NCBI GenBank assembly: GCA_938045615.1
Contig: CALIBC010000005.1
Span: 1 to 9,011, forward strand
DNA: 9,011 nucleotides
From: an uncultured Clostridia bacterium
Lineage (GTDB): Bacteria; Bacillota; Clostridia; Peptostreptococcales; Anaerovoracaceae
Direction: 5' to 3'
Below are positions 1 through 6,414 of the stretch, one piece after another. The position numbers and the translations under genes are program-made. Below the pieces are notes generated by a model. The model saw only the letters and a list, made by a program, of their open reading frames with translations. It made no database searches and was not told where the DNA came from. Numbering within the stretch: the stretch's first letter is position 1; every line of letters begins with the position of its first letter.

Positions 1-41
1 TCCACTTTTATTATTGCAGAGAGGCCTTAATGGGGCAAGTT

Positions 42-74
42 AAACCCCCCGGAAATCGGATCTCCGGGGGTTTT
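42..74 (-). terminator. Intrinsic terminator after glgP
   Basis: A GC-rich hairpin lies about 27 nt beyond the glgP stop codon. Positions 46-53 (CCCCCGGA) pair perfectly with 63-70 (TCCGGGGG), with a 9-nt loop, and the stem continues as A-T pairs (42-44 with 71-73) around one unpaired C. Read on the minus strand the stem is followed by a T-rich stretch (TTTAAC), as expected for a Rho-independent terminator. The plus-strand side also ends in TTTT, so it could act in both directions on an upstream neighbour outside the window. Confidence 0.8.
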
Positions 75-101
75 CTCTGCACGATATTCTGTTCCCTGCG
101 G

Positions 102-2369
102 TCAGCAGTCTTTCTCCAAATGCCAGATATCATTGTTGTACTGGTCGATCGTTCTGTCGGAGGAGAAGTAGCCCGCCTTGGCGATATTGACTGCCATCTT
201 CTTCGCCCAGCCCATTCTGTCCTCATAAGCTGCCAGAGCCTTGTCCTTGGTCTTGCAGTAACTCTCGAAGTCAGGGAATGTCATGAACCAGTCTTTGCCC
301 AGCAGCTCGTCATAGAGCTGCTTGAGAAGCTTCCTGTCGCCGGCTTCGAGCATCTCTTCACTGACCAGGAAGTCCACAGCCGCGGCAAGTCTCTTGTCCT
401 TCTTATACCAGTTCTTTGCGACGTAATCCGCGTTCTTATAGTGCTCGATGACCTCCTCGGAGGACTGTCCGAAGGTGAAAATATTGTCTTCCCCGACAAG
501 TTCCGCAATCTCGACGTTCGCTCCGTCCATGGTTCCCAGCGTCACAGCGCCGTTGAGCATGAACTTCATATTGCCGGTCCCGCTGGCTTCCTTGGAGGCC
601 AGTGAGATCTGCTCGGAAATGTCCGATGCGGGGATCAGTTTCTCCGCCATGGACACGTTGTAGTTGCGAAGCATGACGACCTTGAGGTAAGGACTCACTT
701 CAGGGTCGTTGTTCACGATGCTGCTGAAGGCGAGGATCGCATGGATTATATCCTTGGCGATCACATAGGCAGGAGCTGCCTTTGCGCCAAAAAATACCGT
801 GACCGGTCTTCTCGGCCTGTAACCGTCCTTGATGTGCAGGTAACGGTCGATGGCCCACAGGAGGTTGAGCTGCTGTCTCTTGTACTCGTGCAGGCGCTTG
901 ATCTGCACGTCATAGACGGACTCGGGGTCAACCTTGTCGCCCTGATATTTTTCAAGCCATGCGGAGAACTTGTGTTTGTTCATGTTCTTCCTGTTCAGGA
1001 TGCACTGCAGGAAAGTCTCATCCTCCGCGTAAGGAATAAGCTGCTCAAGCTGTCTGGCGTCCGTCTTCCAGCCCTCGCCGATCTTCTCGGTGATCAGCTC
1101 TGTCAGCTCAGGGTTGCACTCGATAACCCATCTGCGGAAAGTGATGCCGTTGGTCTTGTTGTTGAACTTCTCGGGATAGAGCTTGTAGAAATTGTTGAGC
1201 TCTGTCTCCTTGAGAATGTCAGTGTGAAGTCTCGCGACGCCGTTCACGGAGTGGCTGTAGTGAATATCCATGTGGGCCATATGCACGTTGCCGTACTCGT
1301 CGATGATCTGAACGGAAGGTTCTTCATATTTTGCCTTAACAGCGTCATTCATCCTCTTGATAATCGGCATAAGGTGCGGCACGACAGCCTTTAAGAAGTG
1401 CTTGGGCCATGTCTCCAGTGCCTCAGCAAGGATTGTGTGGTTCGTGTAAGCACAGACATCAGTCACAATCTGATATGCTTCTTTCTCCTCAATGCCCTTT
1501 TCGGTCAGAAGGCGCACCAGTTCCGGAATGACCAGAGAAGGGTGCGTATCGTTGATCTGGATCGCCGCGTAGTCGGCAAGGTCATGCAGGTTGCTGCCGC
1601 GCTCCACGCACTCGTCGAGGATCAGCTGGGCGGCATTGCTGACCATGAAATACTCCTGATAGACGCGGAGAAGCTTTCCGTCCTCATCGCTGTCATCGGG
1701 ATACAGGAAGAGGGTCAGGTTTTTCTCGATCTCTTTTTTGTCAAAATCGATACCCGAGCCGATCAGTCCCTCATTGACCGTGTCCAGGTCAAAGAGACGA
1801 AGGCGTCCGCACTTGCTTCCGTAACCTGTGACATCGATCTCATACATGGTGGAAAGAAGCTCCAGATCGCCGCACTGCACCTTATAGTGCTTGTCGGTGC
1901 GCTTCATCCAGTTGGTCATGCCCCACTTGCGCCAGTAGTCAGGTATCGTGTGCTGCTTGCGGTCCTCGAAGGACTGTTTGAACAGACCGCAGTGGTAGGC
2001 CAGGCCTACGCCGTCAGCGGGAAGGCCCAGTGTCGCAAGGCTGTCGATGAAGCAAGCTGCAAGTCTGCCAAGGCCGCCGTTTCCGAGGGAGGGCTCGTAT
2101 TCAAATTCCTCCAGCTCCGTAATGTCTTTCCCAGCTTCAGCCAGTTCCGCTTTCACATCATCGTAGATGCCGAGGTTGATCAGGTTGTTGGAAAGAAGTT
2201 TACCGATCAGGAATTCTGCCGAAATATAGTAAACTTTCTTCTTTCCGCTGTTGTATCCCCTGTTCCTGCAGGCGTCCTGCGTCAGGGCCAGCGCCGCGTT
2301 GTAAAGTTCCAGAATCGTGCACTCGCTAAGTGCTTTTCCAGTGTAATCTCTGAGTTTTAATGTATTCAT
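102..2369 (-). CDS. glgP: Glycogen/maltodextrin phosphorylase (GT35)
   Basis: Releases glucose 1-phosphate from the non-reducing ends of glycogen, starch or maltodextrins using inorganic phosphate; cytoplasmic and PLP-dependent. The 755-residue protein carries the family landmarks in order: SAEFLIGKLL near residue 50, EPSLGNGGLGRLAA near 92, NDTHPSL, YTNHTILAEALE, NNKTNGITFRRW, KRLHEYKRQ, and the PLP site SGTGNMKF with the Schiff-base lysine at residue 602, then TMDGANVEI. It is shorter than the E. coli and animal enzymes (about 800-840 residues), mainly at the N-terminus where allosteric sites lie; short forms are usual in clostridia. The start is well supported: AGGAGG (2375-2380, minus strand) sits 5 nt before the ATG. 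The gene is divergent from the AraC-type regulator and ends at a clear terminator, so it appears monocistronic. In this setting it would consume the maltodextrins made by MalQ. Specificity for glycogen versus maltodextrin cannot be told from sequence. Confidence 0.96.
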   Translation of the reverse strand: MNTLKLRDYTGKALSECTILELYNAALALTQDACRNRGYNSGKKKVYYISAEFLIGKLLSNNLINLGIYDDVKAELAEAGKDITELEEFEYEPSLGNGGLGRLAACFIDSLATLGLPADGVGLAYHCGLFKQSFEDRKQHTIPDYWRKWGMTNWMKRTDKHYKVQCGDLELLSTMYEIDVTGYGSKCGRLRLFDLDTVNEGLIGSGIDFDKKEIEKNLTLFLYPDDSDEDGKLLRVYQEYFMVSNAAQLILDECVERGSNLHDLADYAAIQINDTHPSLVIPELVRLLTEKGIEEKEAYQIVTDVCAYTNHTILAEALETWPKHFLKAVVPHLMPIIKRMNDAVKAKYEEPSVQIIDEYGNVHMAHMDIHYSHSVNGVARLHTDILKETELNNFYKLYPEKFNNKTNGITFRRWVIECNPELTELITEKIGEGWKTDARQLEQLIPYAEDETFLQCILNRKNMNKHKFSAWLEKYQGDKVDPESVYDVQIKRLHEYKRQQLNLLWAIDRYLHIKDGYRPRRPVTVFFGAKAAPAYVIAKDIIHAILAFSSIVNNDPEVSPYLKVVMLRNYNVSMAEKLIPASDISEQISLASKEASGTGNMKFMLNGAVTLGTMDGANVEIAELVGEDNIFTFGQSSEEVIEHYKNADYVAKNWYKKDKRLAAAVDFLVSEEMLEAGDRKLLKQLYDELLGKDWFMTFPDFESYCKTKDKALAAYEDRMGWAKKMAVNIAKAGYFSSDRTIDQYNNDIWHLEKDC

Positions 2370-2416
2370 TACTGCCTCCTGCGGAAGATCTCCGCTGCTT
2401 ACAATGGTTCCATATT

Positions 2417-2434
2417 ATTATAATGCATTATAAT
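2417..2434. promoter_or_regulatory. Perfect 18-bp palindrome with tandem TATAAT boxes
   Basis: The sequence ATTATAATGCATTATAAT is identical to its own reverse complement. It contains two TATAAT hexamers on each strand, 10 bp apart. On the minus strand the box at 2417-2422 is well placed as the -10 of glgP, with transcription starting near 2410 and a leader of about 40 nt, though no good -35 hexamer precedes it. The symmetry also fits an operator for a dimeric regulator, or a bidirectional promoter core. The sequence is seen directly; the role is inferred. Confidence 0.5.
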
Positions 2435-2487
2435 GATTTATATGTGTGATAATCTTGCAGAATAATGGCAAATAATAGTACAATAAT
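2420..2487. repeat. Six ATAAT repeats at roughly helical spacing
   Basis: The pentamer ATAAT starts at 2420, 2430, 2449, 2462, 2472 and 2483, so the steps are 10, 19, 13, 10 and 11 bp, close to one or two DNA turns in most cases. The first two copies belong to the 18-bp palindrome. Such phased A/T elements can bend DNA or act as repeated half-sites for an activator. The region is AT-rich, so chance recurrence is possible. Confidence 0.35.
2455..2484 (+). promoter_or_regulatory. Possible promoter of the araC-type gene
   Basis: TTGCAG (2455-2460) and TACAAT (2479-2484) match the sigma-A -35 and -10 hexamers at four of six and five of six positions, with an 18-bp spacer. The predicted start near 2491 gives a leader of about 36 nt before the ATG at 2527, with GAAGGG (2511-2516) as the ribosome binding site. 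The spacer is AT-rich and carries ATAAT repeats, so other hexamer choices are possible. Confidence 0.45.
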
Positions 2488-2526
2488 GATATTAATTAAT
2501 TCAGCACAAAGAAGGGTTCCGTTTTT

Positions 2527-3423
2527 ATGAATCTCGAGGAATACTCACAATACAGAGAGACCCTGCTGCATGAGCAGCCGGGTTTCGCCTACAACACTTA
2601 CCTGTGTACCATCCCCCAGGACTTTGCCCCGGTGGATTTGCACTGGCACGACCAGATGGAGATCATCTATGTCAAAAAAGGGCGCGGCACAGTGACCGCC
2701 TCTTCCCGCAAATATCCCGTCATGGCCGGTTCCATCATGCCCATCCTCCCCGGTGAACTCCACGCCATCGACGGCGACCCCGGCGTGCGGATGGAGTACG
2801 AGAATATCATATTCCCCCTCTCTCTTTTGGACAATCAGGTTGAAAACGACTGGGCAAGGCGCAATATTCTGACCCCTCTGCAGATGGGGACCCTGCGCTT
2901 CCCCCGCCCGATCTACGCGGACACCGCGATGCACGCCGAGGTATCCGCTGCCCTTGACGCGGCTGACGATGCCTGCAGCAAGAGGCCTGACGGCTATTCT
3001 CTTTTGGTGCGCAGCAGCCTGTTTCGTTTTTTCTTTGCGCTCTACACCCATCGGATCCGCGAGGAAAGCTTACCGCCGTCCCCCTACGAGGACGCCATCA
3101 AGCAGGTCCTGCTCTACGTCCAGAATCACTTTTCGGAGCCGATCACGGTAAGCGACGCCGCAAGTCTTATTGACTACAGCGACGCTCACTTCATGCGGGT
3201 CTTCCGCCGCGAGACGGGATTCACTTTCGGCGAATACCTGTCGGATTACCGGCTCAGATACGCGTCCTATCTGCTCAGGGAGCGCCCGGACTCTGTCGGT
3301 GCCATCGCCTCCCTGTGCGGGTTCGACAACTTCTCTTATTTTATCCGGCGCTTCCGCCGCAAATACGGAATGTCCCCGAGGGAATACCGCTCCCACGGGC
3401 GCCAGAATACAAAAAGCCCGTAA
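2527..3423 (+). CDS. AraC-family transcriptional regulator
   Basis: A 298-residue DNA-binding regulator of usual AraC length. Residues about 30-110 form the N-terminal cupin-like sensor domain (LHWHDQMEIIYVKKGRG, with histidines 39 and 41, then the PILPGELHAI turn). The C-terminal 100 residues, from about 190, form the paired helix-turn-helix domain: ITVSDAASLIDYSDAHFMRVFRRETG is the first helix pair, and AIASLCGFDNFSYFIRRFRR followed by KYGMSPREYR is the second, the standard AraC signature. It is divergent from glgP across a 157-bp region and upstream of the PTS-mapP-malQ cluster in the same orientation, so it is a likely activator of one or both. The ligand is unknown; an alpha-glucoside or phosphosugar would suit the neighbours. 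The start is the first ATG, with GAAGGG ten nt upstream, somewhat far. Only weak hairpins overlap the stop codon, so termination is unclear. Confidence 0.93.
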   Translation: MNLEEYSQYRETLLHEQPGFAYNTYLCTIPQDFAPVDLHWHDQMEIIYVKKGRGTVTASSRKYPVMAGSIMPILPGELHAIDGDPGVRMEYENIIFPLSLLDNQVENDWARRNILTPLQMGTLRFPRPIYADTAMHAEVSAALDAADDACSKRPDGYSLLVRSSLFRFFFALYTHRIREESLPPSPYEDAIKQVLLYVQNHFSEPITVSDAASLIDYSDAHFMRVFRRETGFTFGEYLSDYRLRYASYLLRERPDSVGAIASLCGFDNFSYFIRRFRRKYGMSPREYRSHGRQNTKSP

Positions 3424-3448
3424 ATTAAGGCTTTATACAACATTTCTC

Positions 3449-3479
3449 CGTTTTAAGAAGATCGTAAAACGAGTATACT
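3449..3479 (+). promoter_or_regulatory. Inverted repeat inside a promoter-like sequence
   Basis: CGTTTTA (3449-3455) and TAAAACG (3465-3471) are a perfect 7-bp inverted repeat around 9 nt. TATACT (3474-3479) just downstream is a good -10 hexamer, and TTTTAA (3451-3456), a poor -35, is 17 bp before it. The layout resembles an operator lying over the -35 and spacer of a promoter that would read into the IS91 remnant and on to the PTS gene. There is no T-run after the repeat, so a terminator for the upstream gene is unlikely. Functional reading is inference. Confidence 0.35.
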
Positions 3480-3526
3480 ATTAAATACAGGCTGCACTAT
3501 TCTGCACATTTTTCATTTCCTACGGC

Positions 3527-4057
3527 GTGCCTGTATCAAAAGGCTGTCGGGATGGTATGTGCCAGGAGTTACCAAAGGAAAAGTGGGTGGACGCCCGCCG
3601 GGAAGATGTACTGGATGCGCCATACTTCCACGTAGTCTTCACTGTCCCGGAGGAACTGAACCCGGTAATCTATAGCAACCAGAAGCTTCTGTATGATGCC
3701 CTTTATCACGCTTCATCTGACACACTGCGGGAACTGGCCTCAGACAGCAAGTATCTTGGTGCGGATATCGGGTACATCTGTATTCTCCATACCTGGGGGA
3801 GTGAGATGAACTTCCATCCCCACATCTATGCCGTTGTGCTTGACGGCGGTCTTGACTCCAAAAACCATTGGAAAGACAACGGAGAAGAGTTCTTTCTTCC
3901 TATCAGGGTCATTTCGCGCCTTTTCCGTGGCAAGTATCTTGCGGAGCTGAAACACCTTTGGGAAGATGGAAAACTTGAATTCCACGGCAGCGCGGAGTTC
4001 TTTAAAAACCACTATGCGTCCAAAGAACTGCTGGACTCCTGTTACAGCAAAGAATGA
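3527..4057 (+). pseudogene. IS91-family transposase fragment (Y2_Tnp), decayed
   Basis: The 176-residue frame matches the middle of IS91-like Y2/HUH transposases: a stub of the zinc-binding motif (GCRDGMCQ), then PKEKWVDARREDVLDAPYFH, VVFTVPEELNPVIY, ILHTWGSEMNFHPHIYAVV, FFLPIRVISRLFRGKYLAELK and a final HYASKELLDSCYSKE. Intact relatives are near 400 residues. This copy lacks most of the N-terminal cysteine cluster and the whole C-terminal half, which carries the catalytic tyrosines. The normal HPHIH motif reads H97-P-H-I-Y101, so the last histidine of the metal-binding HUH pair is replaced. The zinc stub seems about three residues shorter than the family's CRxRHCPxCQ pattern. The first possible start is a GTG with no ribosome binding site, and the open frame reaches back to 3485 without a better one. 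It is almost certainly inactive. It lies directly between the regulator and the PTS gene. Confidence 0.85.
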
Positions 4058-4107
4058 CAAGACAGAACAGCTTGAAATTACACTAAAAAGAGAAGGGAAA
4101 TGAACAG

Positions 4108-4114
4108 AAAGGAG
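4108..4114 (+). promoter_or_regulatory. Ribosome binding site fixing the PTS start
   Basis: AAAGGAG lies 6 nt before the ATG at 4121. The earlier in-frame ATG at 4100 has only GAAGGG about 2-3 nt away, which is too close, so 4121 is preferred. The earlier start would add seven residues (MNRKEQE), which fall outside the EIIA fold. Confidence 0.7.
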
Positions 4115-4120
4115 CAGGAA

Positions 4121-6325
4121 ATGAGTAGGATGTTGATACTGTCCCCTCTGGATGGCAGGGTGATACCGCTGGAGGAAGTGCCGGATGAGGTTTTCGCGGA
4201 AAAGGTGCTGGGAGACGGCGCAGCCGTGATTCCTGAGAATGGAAACATTTACAGCCCGATAGACGGCGAGATTGTCTCTATTCCGGAGAGCCTTCATGCA
4301 TACGGAATCCGGTCTGACGCCGGGATCGAAATGATCGTCCACTTTGGCCTTGAGACCGTGAACCTGAAGGGAGAAGGGTTCTCCCCGAAGGTGAAGGTGG
4401 GGGACAGAGTGAAAGCGGGTCAGCTTCTTTGTACAGCGGATATGGACTTCCTGAAGTCAAAGGGCATCAACACGGTGACGCCGGTGCTGGTGACAGACGG
4501 AGCAGAGGAGGGAAGCTTCTCTGTAAAGACAGGAGAGATCCGCCATGGGGAAGAGATCATGACTGTGGAGATCAGCGTGGATGCGGCAGCCGCCGCGGAT
4601 GGAGATGCGCAGAAAGCGGACCCCTCGGACGCACAGTCGGCAGGCAAGGCAGCTGCGGCAGCACCCTCCGCCAAAAAGAAGTTCCCCATCGACTTTGACT
4701 TCCTGCAGAAGCTCGGCAAGTCCCTCATGACCGTGATCGCGGTCATGCCCGCCGCGGGTCTGATGATCAGTCTCGGCAACATTCTGACGATGTGCTTCCC
4801 GGAAGGCTTCGGCCTCATGGCGGGCAATACCATGGCCCAGATCGGCTGGGCGATCATCGGAAACCTGCACATCCTGTTTGCTGCCGCCATCGGCGGTTCC
4901 TGGGCGAAGGAGAAAGCAGGAGGCGCCTTTGCCGCAGTTATTGCTTTCTGTCTCATCAATGTCGTCACCGGCGCCATGCTGGGTGTGAGCTCGGCCATGC
5001 TGAAAGATCCGACGGCAGTCACCCACACGCTGCTCGGAAAAGAGATCCTGGTGAAGGATTACTTTGTCGACATCCTGGGAAGGCCCGCGCTGAACATGGG
5101 CGTGTTCGTAGGTATTATCGCCGGTTTCGTGGGTGCCAACGCATACAATAAGTATTATAACTTCCGGAAGCTTCCGGACGCGCTGTCTTTCTTTAACGGC
5201 AAGAGATTTGTTCCCCTGGTGGTGATCTTCTACTCTACGGTGACGGCGATCATCTTAAGCGTAGTGTGGCCGGTGGTCCAGGGCGGCATCAATGTTTTCG
5301 GTGTGTGGATCGCGAACTCCAGCTCCACCTCCCCCATTCTTGCCCCGTTTATCTACGGCACTCTGGAGCGTCTGCTGATCCCCTTCGGCCTGCACCACAT
5401 GCTGACCATTCCCATGAACTATACCTCTTTCGGAGGCACCTACACGATCCTTACGGGAAGCAGCGCCGGGACCCAGGTGTTCGGACAGGATCCGCTTTGG
5501 CTCGCCTGGATCACGGATCTCATCAACTTTAAGAATGCGGGCGATACCGCTGCCTATACGAACCTCCTCACCACGGTGACGCCTGCCCGCTTCAAGGTTG
5601 GCCAGATGATCGGCGCCACAGGCCTTCTTCTCGGCATCGCCCTGGCGATCTACCGCCGGGTGGAGCCGGAGCACAGGGCAAAGTACAAGTCCATGATGAT
5701 CTCCACTGCGGTCGCGGTCTTCCTGACCGGTGTCACGGAACCTCTGGAGTTCATGTTTATGTTCTGCGCACTGCCGCTCTACTTGGTGTACGCAGTTCTC
5801 CAGGGCTGCGCGTTCGCCATGGCCGGCATTATCCACCTCAGGCTTCATTCCTTCGGGAACCTGGAGTTCCTGACCCGCGTTCCCATGGCGCTGAAGGCAG
5901 GGCTTGCCGGGGACCTGGTAAACTTTGTGATCTGCGTGGTCGTCTTCTTTGCGATCGGTTACTTTGTGGCGTATTTCATGATCGGAAAGTTCGGCTACGC
6001 TACGCCGGGCCGTCTGGGAAACTACATGGATGACGAAGGCAAGGAAGAGGCAGGCCCCGCTGCCGGCGCGGCAGGAAACGCAGCGGGCGGGAACAGCCAG
6101 CCCGAGCGTATCATCGCCCTCCTTGGCGGACGGGAGAACATTGAATATGTGGACGCCTGCATGACCAGGCTCCGCGTGACAGTGAAGGATCTCTCCAAGG
6201 TGGCTGAACTTCCGGCGTGGAAGGCAGAGGGCGCCATGGGCCTTGTGAAGAAAGACAACGGCATCCAGGCAATTTACGGACCCAAGGCGGACGTGCTGAA
6301 ATCGGATATCAACGATATCCTGTAA
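4121..6325 (+). CDS. PTS permease EIIA-EIIC-EIIB, maltose/glucose type
   Basis: A membrane phosphotransferase permease (734 residues) that imports a sugar and phosphorylates it with phosphate from PEP via HPr. EIIA (glucose/Crr type) spans about residues 1-150, with the phosphorylated histidine at 74 in IVHFGLETV and its partner at 59 in SLHAYGIRS. An Ala/Lys linker (about 154-187) leads to EIIC (about 190-635), which has many hydrophobic segments, NFRKLPDALSFFNGKRFVP, LLIPFGLHHML and the sugar-binding VTEPLEF motif with Glu540. After a Gly/Ala linker, EIIB (about 660-734) holds the phosphocysteine at 680 in DACMTRLRV. All three active sites are intact. The EIIC resembles the MalX/MalT branch (RLPDALxFFxGxRFVP, TPGR end), and the following mapP- and malQ-like genes point to maltose; glucose or another alpha-glucoside remains possible. 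The A-C-B order differs from the common C-B-A and B-C-A layouts. A strong terminator follows. Confidence 0.93.
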   Translation: MSRMLILSPLDGRVIPLEEVPDEVFAEKVLGDGAAVIPENGNIYSPIDGEIVSIPESLHAYGIRSDAGIEMIVHFGLETVNLKGEGFSPKVKVGDRVKAGQLLCTADMDFLKSKGINTVTPVLVTDGAEEGSFSVKTGEIRHGEEIMTVEISVDAAAAADGDAQKADPSDAQSAGKAAAAAPSAKKKFPIDFDFLQKLGKSLMTVIAVMPAAGLMISLGNILTMCFPEGFGLMAGNTMAQIGWAIIGNLHILFAAAIGGSWAKEKAGGAFAAVIAFCLINVVTGAMLGVSSAMLKDPTAVTHTLLGKEILVKDYFVDILGRPALNMGVFVGIIAGFVGANAYNKYYNFRKLPDALSFFNGKRFVPLVVIFYSTVTAIILSVVWPVVQGGINVFGVWIANSSSTSPILAPFIYGTLERLLIPFGLHHMLTIPMNYTSFGGTYTILTGSSAGTQVFGQDPLWLAWITDLINFKNAGDTAAYTNLLTTVTPARFKVGQMIGATGLLLGIALAIYRRVEPEHRAKYKSMMISTAVAVFLTGVTEPLEFMFMFCALPLYLVYAVLQGCAFAMAGIIHLRLHSFGNLEFLTRVPMALKAGLAGDLVNFVICVVVFFAIGYFVAYFMIGKFGYATPGRLGNYMDDEGKEEAGPAAGAAGNAAGGNSQPERIIALLGGRENIEYVDACMTRLRVTVKDLSKVAELPAWKAEGAMGLVKKDNGIQAIYGPKADVLKSDINDIL

Positions 6326-6353
6326 CAATTCAGCACCCCGGAAAAAATGAGTG

Positions 6354-6390
6354 AAATCTGCCCGGAGAGCCTGCTCACCGGGCAGATTTT
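6354..6390 (+). terminator. Strong intrinsic terminator after the PTS gene
   Basis: AAATCTGCCCGG (6354-6365) pairs perfectly over 12 bp with CCGGGCAGATTT (6378-6389), and the 12-nt loop can close further as GAG/CTC. The stem ends in TTTT (6387-6390). It is 28 nt after the PTS stop and only 24 nt before the next ATG, so it partly separates the permease from mapP-malQ. It could lower downstream expression, stabilise the 3' end of the PTS message, or be a full terminator if mapP has its own promoter. Confidence 0.85.
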
Positions 6391-6414
6391 GCTCAATACG
6401 CAGAGGAAAGAACT

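Noticed and set aside
30..2360. Long plus-strand open frames of 191, 217 and 320 codons opposite glgP
   Set aside because: They lie entirely antisense to a gene with strong family motifs, lack recognisable domains or good ribosome binding sites, and follow from the codon bias of the real gene.
2370..2526. A catabolite-responsive element (CcpA cre site) in the divergent promoter region
   Set aside because: I looked for the TGWAANCGNTNWCA pattern and found no convincing match; the region is almost pure A/T in the likely promoter zone.
3413..3434. AAAGCC/GGCTTT and the nearby ACGGGC/GCCCGT hairpin as a terminator of the araC-type gene
   Set aside because: Both stems are only 6 bp, overlap the coding end or stop codon, and neither is followed by a T-run.
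4100..4120. ATG at 4100 as the PTS start
   Set aside because: Its upstream GAAGGG is only 2-3 nt away, whereas AAAGGAG is ideally placed for the ATG at 4121.
5255..6328. A 357-codon minus-strand open frame over the PTS gene
   Set aside because: It is antisense to intact EIIC and EIIB domains, reads as low-complexity His/Arg/Gly-rich sequence, and shows no known family.
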